Shown: positions 58,314-64,000 of the stretch, piece after piece
How the letters are laid out: every line of letters starts with the position of its first letter
Numbering within the stretch: position 1 is the first letter of the stretch
Assembly: GCA_014804485.1 (NCBI GenBank)
Contig: JAAUZT010000001.1
Coordinates: 28,075 to 92,074, forward strand
Length of the DNA: 64,000 nucleotides
Origin: Lachnospiraceae bacterium
Lineage (GTDB): Bacteria > Bacillota > Clostridia > Lachnospirales > Lachnospiraceae
Reading direction: 5' to 3'
The notes under the pieces: generated by a model
Told to the model about the DNA's origin: nothing
What the model saw: the letters and a program-made list of their open reading frames with translations, nothing else
Database searches by the model: none
Position numbers and translations under genes: made by a program

Positions 58314-59678
58314 TTATGTCACGCCACGACACCGTTTCAGCCAGTTCCCTCTCAGATAATAAATGATAAATAAGAGGGATGTCGCCGTCCAGGTCAAGGG
58401 ATAGCTGAATGCCACCGTGGACATCTCCGGCCGCATAGGAACCGCCGTCAGAATCCATACTACACGCAGCCCACAGATACCGACACAGGTCATCAGCATC
58501 GGAGGAATGGCATCGCCGCATCCTCTTGTCGTACCGCCTAATATCTCAATACAGATATAGGTCACGTAGCTGGGTGAAATCACCCGCATCATCCCCAATC
58601 CGATGGAGACAACACCCGGATCATCCGTAAACAGCCGGAAGAAAATGCGTCCTCCCGTCAGCACAATAGTGCTCAGCAGCACACTCGTAAAAGCCGCCAT
58701 CCCCAGACAGATGCGCACGCTTTTCTTGATTCGGTCATATTTGCCCGCACCGAAGTTCTGTCCTGCAAAAGTGGTGATCGACACGCCGTACGCTCCCATG
58801 ATCATCCAGAAAATACCGTCGATTTTACCATACGCTGTCCATGCCGCTATCGTATCCGTACCAAAAGAATTGATGCTCGACTGGATAATCAGATTGGAGG
58901 CTGAATACATCGTAGATTGTATTCCCGCCGGCAGGCCGATCCTTATAATCTTATGTAGAAGAAACGGCGAAAACCGGATCTCTTTCACATATAATCTATA
59001 AGAATCCTCCGTCCTCATCAGGGTTATTATCACCATGAGCGCGCTAAACACCTGAGACAGTGCGGTAGCCGCCGCCACGCCCAATACTCCCATTTCTAAC
59101 ACTCGCACGAAAAGAATATCCAATATAATATTCGTAATGCAGGACAGAATCAAAAAGTAAAGGGGACGCTTGGAATCACCCACCGCCCTTAAAATGCCCG
59201 ACCCCATATTGTATATGAGCGACGGAATAACACCCATAAAATAGACCCGCATATATACAACAGATAATGACAGAATCTCCTCCGGCGTATTCATTGCCCG
59301 CAGTGCAGCCCCTGAAAAAAGAAGCCCTAATATCATAATAACGGCACCGCCCGCAATGGAAAGCGCCACGGCCGTATGTACCGTATTCTTCACATCATCC
59401 TGTTTCTTCGCGCCGTAATACTGGGAAATAATCACGGTGGCACCGGAAGAAAGCCCGGTAAAAAATCCGATCAGCAGATTGATCAGCGTAGCCGCCGGTC
59501 CGCCCACTGCCGCCAGCGCCTCTTTTCCCACAAATTGCCCTACGATCACCGCATCCGTGGTATTGTATAGTTGCTGAAAAAAGGTTCCGAACAGAATCGG
59601 AAAAAAGAAAAATAGAAGCTGCTTCCAGATCACTCCTTCCGTGATCTGATTAGAAACCTGTTGACTGTCTGTTTTCAT
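58314..59678 (-). CDS. MATE-family efflux transporter
   Basis: FFFPILFGTFFQQLYNTTDAVIVGQFVGKEALAAVGG; 12 TM. Confidence 0.92.
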   Translation of the reverse strand: MKTDSQQVSNQITEGVIWKQLLFFFFPILFGTFFQQLYNTTDAVIVGQFVGKEALAAVGGPAATLINLLIGFFTGLSSGATVIISQYYGAKKQDDVKNTVHTAVALSIAGGAVIMILGLLFSGAALRAMNTPEEILSLSVVYMRVYFMGVIPSLIYNMGSGILRAVGDSKRPLYFLILSCITNIILDILFVRVLEMGVLGVAAATALSQVFSALMVIITLMRTEDSYRLYVKEIRFSPFLLHKIIRIGLPAGIQSTMYSASNLIIQSSINSFGTDTIAAWTAYGKIDGIFWMIMGAYGVSITTFAGQNFGAGKYDRIKKSVRICLGMAAFTSVLLSTIVLTGGRIFFRLFTDDPGVVSIGLGMMRVISPSYVTYICIEILGGTTRGCGDAIPPMLMTCVGICGLRVVWILTAVPMRPEMSTVAFSYPLTWTATSLLFIIYYLRGNWLKRCRGVT

Positions 59679-59963
59679 ATCTTCCTCACCTATTAAACTA
59701 AAATACTCTTTTTACGTAACTGTCAAAACCCTGTTCTTCACAAAAATAGCTCGTGTAAGCACCTTCTGAACAGTTACCTTTTACAACATATCATATTCCT
59801 GCACATATTACTACCTAAACCTTCTCCGCCGCAAACAAGTGTAACCAAAGTTTACAGACCAACGCCGGACAGATACATATATTTCCGCTACCTCTCATTC
59901 GGTTTATATGGTACACTGGCTTATATATAATATTTCAGCCAAGAACATACAAAGGATAACATC

Positions 59964-60773
59964 ATGCAGATTGAAATTACCGACGACTTTGACCTTTCTA
60001 AAATCATAGACAGCGGACAATGTTTCCGTGCAAAATGTCTGGACGGCAGCATTTACCGCTTCATCACCGGAAGCAATATTCTCTATATTACCCCGCTCTC
60101 CCACCAATGCTTCGACGTTGACTGTACCGCCGAGGAGTGGCTGGAAATATGGCAGCCGTATTTTAACTTAGATCGGGATTACGCACTGCTTCGCTCCCAG
60201 ATCGACAGCAACGACTCTTATATGAAAACAGCCATGGATTACGGAACAGGACTTCGTATTTTACGGCAGGACCCTTGGGAAACATTGATCACATTCATTA
60301 TTTCCCAGCAGAAAACCATTCCCGCCATCCGGTCTTCCGTAGAAAAAATTGCAGAAAAATATGGTGTTCCTGTCGAAACACCATATGAAACCGTATATCT
60401 CTTTCCCACAGCGGAGCAAATGGCATCAGCCTCGCCCCAGGAACTGGATCTGTGTAAATTAGGATATCGCACTCCCTATATCCTGGATGCCATCCGGCGG
60501 GTAACTTCCGGACTGCTGGATCTGAATGCACTGTATGCCTATGATGACATACAACTCTTTGATATGTTAAAAACCGTACACGGTGTCGGCGACAAGGTCG
60601 CAAACTGTGTCGCCCTGTTCGCCTATAACCGCACCGCTCTTGTTCCCGTTGACACTTGGATCAGGAAGGTGATCGACGGTGTCTATGACGGACACAATCC
60701 GTTTATCCGTTATGGCAGCGCCGCCGGGATCATGCAGCAGTATATATTTTACTATGTCAGGCAGAAACCGTAA
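59964..60773 (+). CDS. 8-oxoguanine DNA glycosylase-like (OGG1 type)
   Basis: IIDSGQCFRAK, LRQDPWETLITFIISQQKTIPAIRSSVEKIAEKYG, VHGVGDKVANCVALFAYNRTALVPVDTWIRKVI (HhH and catalytic Asp). Confidence 0.88.
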   Translation: MQIEITDDFDLSKIIDSGQCFRAKCLDGSIYRFITGSNILYITPLSHQCFDVDCTAEEWLEIWQPYFNLDRDYALLRSQIDSNDSYMKTAMDYGTGLRILRQDPWETLITFIISQQKTIPAIRSSVEKIAEKYGVPVETPYETVYLFPTAEQMASASPQELDLCKLGYRTPYILDAIRRVTSGLLDLNALYAYDDIQLFDMLKTVHGVGDKVANCVALFAYNRTALVPVDTWIRKVIDGVYDGHNPFIRYGSAAGIMQQYIFYYVRQKP

Positions 60774-61851
60774 TATCAAGTACATGCATATAAGCATCTG
60801 CGCCGCGCACACAGGTCACCGTGATCTTCTTATCTTTAGTGAAAGCCTTGCAGCCTGTGATGCTCCGCACCGTATCCAGTTTCAGCTCCATATCGCCTGC
60901 CGAAGTCTTCAGGTATAATATGTTTTCATTCGACCGGCTGTCCACGGTTCCGATCACGGTAGCCGGAGAAGTGGTATCGACTTCCGGCGGCTGGGTAGTA
61001 TTCTTTGAGCCTACGATCACCGCCGCATGCATATTGGAATCTGAGCCTCTGTATACGGAAACCGTCAGTTTCGCATCCGGCATAAGAAACATGCCGTTTC
61101 TGGTATCTGTATTCTTATCTATCACGATCTGCATTTCTCCGTTGCTCGTCGATAAGCATAACAGATCTTCCTTCGTATTCTTACCCACCGTTCCCGTCAC
61201 CGTAGTGGTCTCTGCACTCACCACCGTTACCGGAGCCGGTGTAAGGGACATATCCACCGTAGCCTGCGCGGCTGAGGCTGTATTCCCCTGCCCTGTGACC
61301 GCTGACGCATCAGATATGCTGAGCGCATGCATGTAACTGTCAGAGCCTCTGGAACAGTATATGCGATATTCATGAGCGGCAACCAGAACCGAACAGCCGC
61401 TTAAGTCCGTGGTCGTATCTAATTTGATCTGCATCTCTCCCTGTGCCGTGTTGACATACAGAAGCGTATCATCAGATTTGGCTCCTATCGTTCCCGTGAC
61501 ATAGACATTCGTTGAAGAATCCAGTGTGACTGCCGGGTCCTGTGTGCCGCTTGTTATCTTCACCGCATGAAGATAACCGTCGGAGCCATGGGAAACCGAA
61601 ACATTAATGCTCTTACCCGTAAGCAGAACCTTACACGATGCAGTATCTGTTCCGCCGTCCAGCTTAATCTCCATATTTCCTTCTTTCGTGGAAAGTTTTA
61701 ACAGATCTGTCGTCGTACCTGCCATAACCTTTCCCTGCACCGTCGCCATGATCTCATCTGCATGCACCGTCATTTTGCTTCCGGGAAACATCAGCGTTCC
61801 GATCACAAGACAGCCTATTAAAGACAATTTCGCCATCATTTGTTTTTTCAT
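60757..61851 (-). CDS. Secreted protein with four tandem ~65-aa repeats
   Basis: Signal peptide plus repeats of the form TVTGTVG-(K/R)-(D/E)-LLYLxTxxGxMQIKLDxxTDxxxCxxLxxxxxxxVxxxRGSDxYMHAxxI. Confidence 0.75.
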   Translation of the reverse strand: MKKQMMAKLSLIGCLVIGTLMFPGSKMTVHADEIMATVQGKVMAGTTTDLLKLSTKEGNMEIKLDGGTDTASCKVLLTGKSINVSVSHGSDGYLHAVKITSGTQDPAVTLDSSTNVYVTGTIGAKSDDTLLYVNTAQGEMQIKLDTTTDLSGCSVLVAAHEYRIYCSRGSDSYMHALSISDASAVTGQGNTASAAQATVDMSLTPAPVTVVSAETTTVTGTVGKNTKEDLLCLSTSNGEMQIVIDKNTDTRNGMFLMPDAKLTVSVYRGSDSNMHAAVIVGSKNTTQPPEVDTTSPATVIGTVDSRSNENILYLKTSAGDMELKLDTVRSITGCKAFTKDKKITVTCVRGADAYMHVLDITVSA

Positions 61852-62117
61852 AATTTTCCTCCATTCTGAAACGTTTATCCTATACGCAGCGTCTCTTTGC
61901 AGCTTTCCGTTTTTTTACATAAGATCCATATTATGTAAATATGATTATGTAAACTTATCATACAACATCTATGACAAAAATGCAATAGATATTCTACATA
62001 AAGTGGTTTTTACCGTTACAGAATGTTTTGCTTGAATCCTCTCCCTTAATTTGATAATATGGATTTCTAGTCACTTGAAACATATACCTTTACATATATC
62101 AGTGAGGTCACCGTGTT

Positions 62118-63482
62118 ATGGCGATACGTATGAAAAATATGACTGACGGCAAACCGTCAACTCTCATCTTAACATTTGCACTGCCTCTCATGATCGGCAA
62201 TGTGTTCCAACAGCTCTATACCGTCGTGGACACAATGGTGGTCGGTAAAGTTCTGGGCGTAAGCGCTCTCGCGGCCCTCGGTGCCGCGGACTGGATGAAC
62301 TGGCTTATGCTCGGCATTATTCAGGGAATCACACAGGGTTTCGGCATCCTCATGGCGCAGGAATTCGGTGCTGCCAAATATGAGGATTTGCGGAAAACAG
62401 TGGGCTGTTCCGTCGTGCTCTCCATACTGTCTTCCATCGTACTTCTTGGGCTGGGGCAGTGGATCGCACGCCCCGTACTCATGCTTTTGCAGACACCTCC
62501 GGAAATTATCGACAACTCGCTTCTGTATCTGCGGATCATGTATCTGGGCATACCCGTTGTGATGACGTATAATCTGCTGGCAACCATCCTGCGCTCTCTG
62601 GGAGACGGTCAGACTCCGCTGTACGCCATGATCGTTGCTGCCATCACAAATATCGCTCTGGACATTTTATTTGTCCCGGTTCTGGGATTCGGCATCAGCG
62701 GCGCTGCCATCGCTACCCTGATTGCACAGGTGATTTCCGGACTGTACTGCCTGCACCATATCCGCAAGATCGAGATTCTGGCACTGACCTCTTCAGATTA
62801 CAGCCTGCGCGGTCACTTGCCGTCCAAGCTGCTTATGCTCGGTTTCCCGATGGCCTTTCAGAACGCAATCATTTCCATCGGCGGCATGATCGTGCAGTTT
62901 GTGGTGAACGGCTTCGGTGTTATCTTCATCGCCGGGTTCACTGCCACTAACAAACTCTATGGTGTGCTGGAAGTGGCCGCCACATCTTACGGATACGCCA
63001 TGGTCACATATGCGGGACAGAATCTCGGTGCCGGAAAAACAGACCGTATCCGCAAAGGTATCCGGGCTGCCGTTCTGATCGCCCTGATTACCTCCGCCTT
63101 AATTGCCGCCGTCATGCTGCTTGGCGGCGAAGCCATATTAAGCTGTTTCATTTCGGGAACACCGGAAGAATATACACAGACTTTGCAGATTGCTTACTAC
63201 TATCTCACTGTTATGAGTATCTGTCTGCCGATCCTCTACATCCTGCATGTGACACGTTCCACCATTCAGGGAATGGGGAATACCGTACTGCCCATGGTGT
63301 CCGGCATTGCCGAATTTATCATGCGCGCCGTTACCGCTATCCTGCTGCCGATGATCATCGGCGAAACCGGTATCTTCTATGCGGAGATCATGGCATGGCT
63401 CGGAGCGGATGCGATCCTGATCAGCAGCTATTTTGTTGTAATAGGAAAAATAGAACGAAGAATGAAGCCTGCGGAAACCTAA
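62118..63482 (+). CDS. MATE-family efflux transporter
   Basis: FALPLMIGNVFQQLYTVVDTMVVGKVLGVSALAALG; 12 TM. Confidence 0.92.
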   Translation: MAIRMKNMTDGKPSTLILTFALPLMIGNVFQQLYTVVDTMVVGKVLGVSALAALGAADWMNWLMLGIIQGITQGFGILMAQEFGAAKYEDLRKTVGCSVVLSILSSIVLLGLGQWIARPVLMLLQTPPEIIDNSLLYLRIMYLGIPVVMTYNLLATILRSLGDGQTPLYAMIVAAITNIALDILFVPVLGFGISGAAIATLIAQVISGLYCLHHIRKIEILALTSSDYSLRGHLPSKLLMLGFPMAFQNAIISIGGMIVQFVVNGFGVIFIAGFTATNKLYGVLEVAATSYGYAMVTYAGQNLGAGKTDRIRKGIRAAVLIALITSALIAAVMLLGGEAILSCFISGTPEEYTQTLQIAYYYLTVMSICLPILYILHVTRSTIQGMGNTVLPMVSGIAEFIMRAVTAILLPMIIGETGIFYAEIMAWLGADAILISSYFVVIGKIERRMKPAET

Positions 63483-63503
63483 CCGTTTTCGCTAGTTTCC
63501 GCA
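63470..63503. terminator. Stem-loop between convergent MATE and DUF554 genes
   Basis: TGCGGAAAC...GTTTCCGCA. Confidence 0.5.
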
Positions 63504-63508
63504 GACTC

Positions 63509-64000
63509 CTAGAAATTCCACGGCGTAAAAGCAACAAGCACGGCAATCACAATCGCAGGAAGCAGATTGGCCACACGCACTTTCTTACCCCAGACAAGAT
63601 TTAATCCCACACAGAAGATCAAGATAGAACCTATCAAAGACAGATTCGCCAGTGACGTTTCCGTCATGATCGGTTTGATAAATCTTGAAAGCAGTGTGAT
63701 ACTGCCCTCAAACACAAACACCGGAATCGCTGAGAACACACAGCCTTTTCCCATGGAACAGGTCATCACCATGATAATGATCAGGTCGAGAATCGTCTTA
63801 ATCGCCAGGATAGAATAATCCCCCAAAATTCCATCCTGTATCGCGCCCACGATAGCCATAGCGCCGATACAGACCGTAAGGGAGGCTGTCACAAATCCAT
63901 TCACAAAATCTTTATCTTTCGCGTTGCCTGTCTTGACCTTAAGCCACTCTCCAAACCGCTCAAACCATCCCTCGATATTGATAGATTCACCGATCAACGC
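63509..64000 (-). CDS. DUF554-family membrane protein, partial at window edge
   Basis: FVNGFVTASLTVCIGAMAIVGAIQDGILGDYSILAIKTILDLIIIMVMTCSMGKGCVFSAIPVFVFEGSITLL; gene runs off the window. Confidence 0.85.
   Translation of the reverse strand, partial: ALIGESINIEGWFERFGEWLKVKTGNAKDKDFVNGFVTASLTVCIGAMAIVGAIQDGILGDYSILAIKTILDLIIIMVMTCSMGKGCVFSAIPVFVFEGSITLLSRFIKPIMTETSLANLSLIGSILIFCVGLNLVWGKKVRVANLLPAIVIAVLVAFTPWNF

Noticed and set aside
1-64000. CRISPR arrays, tRNA and rRNA genes
   Set aside because: No regularly spaced direct repeats, no cas genes, and no tRNA/rRNA signatures recognised by eye; a tool scan would be needed to be certain.

Overview
The window is 64 kb of a Gram-positive chromosome, most likely a gut Clostridia/Lachnospiraceae member judging by gene families and style. 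Most genes lie on the minus strand. Ordinary blocks are: an EamA/AraC pair; a heterodimeric ABC exporter beside a LytTR/GHKL two-component pair; an FtsX/ATPase ABC system; an aldo/keto reductase with an OhrR-like MarR regulator; an indolepyruvate oxidoreductase / acyl-CoA ligase / thioesterase / Na+ symporter operon; a hybrid histidine kinase with an orphan solute-binding lipoprotein; FapA; a GH5/GH30/LplABC-like sugar locus; a second heterodimeric ABC exporter; ECF sigma plus a DUF4179-type partner; two MATE pumps; an OGG-type glycosylase; a four-repeat secreted protein; and a partial DUF554 gene. Two AT-rich accessory regions (about 2-13 kb and 45-56 kb) hold most of the unusual material. 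These include an iteron-like array, a probable toxin-antitoxin pair, FRG and DUF2971 genes, degraded metallophosphoesterase and DUF4143-ATPase genes, and an IS110 relic. They also include a DpnII/Sau3AI-like GATC restriction-modification island that appears to be decaying: the MutH-like nuclease looks internally deleted and one methylase carries DSPY in place of DPPY. No tRNA, rRNA or CRISPR array was recognised. I found no clear-cut new system. The best candidates for follow-up are the R-M island with its palindromic promoter operator, the iteron region with its FRG gene, and the ABC exporter linked to a truncated FabD. All family calls come from reading motifs by eye; no database search was run.
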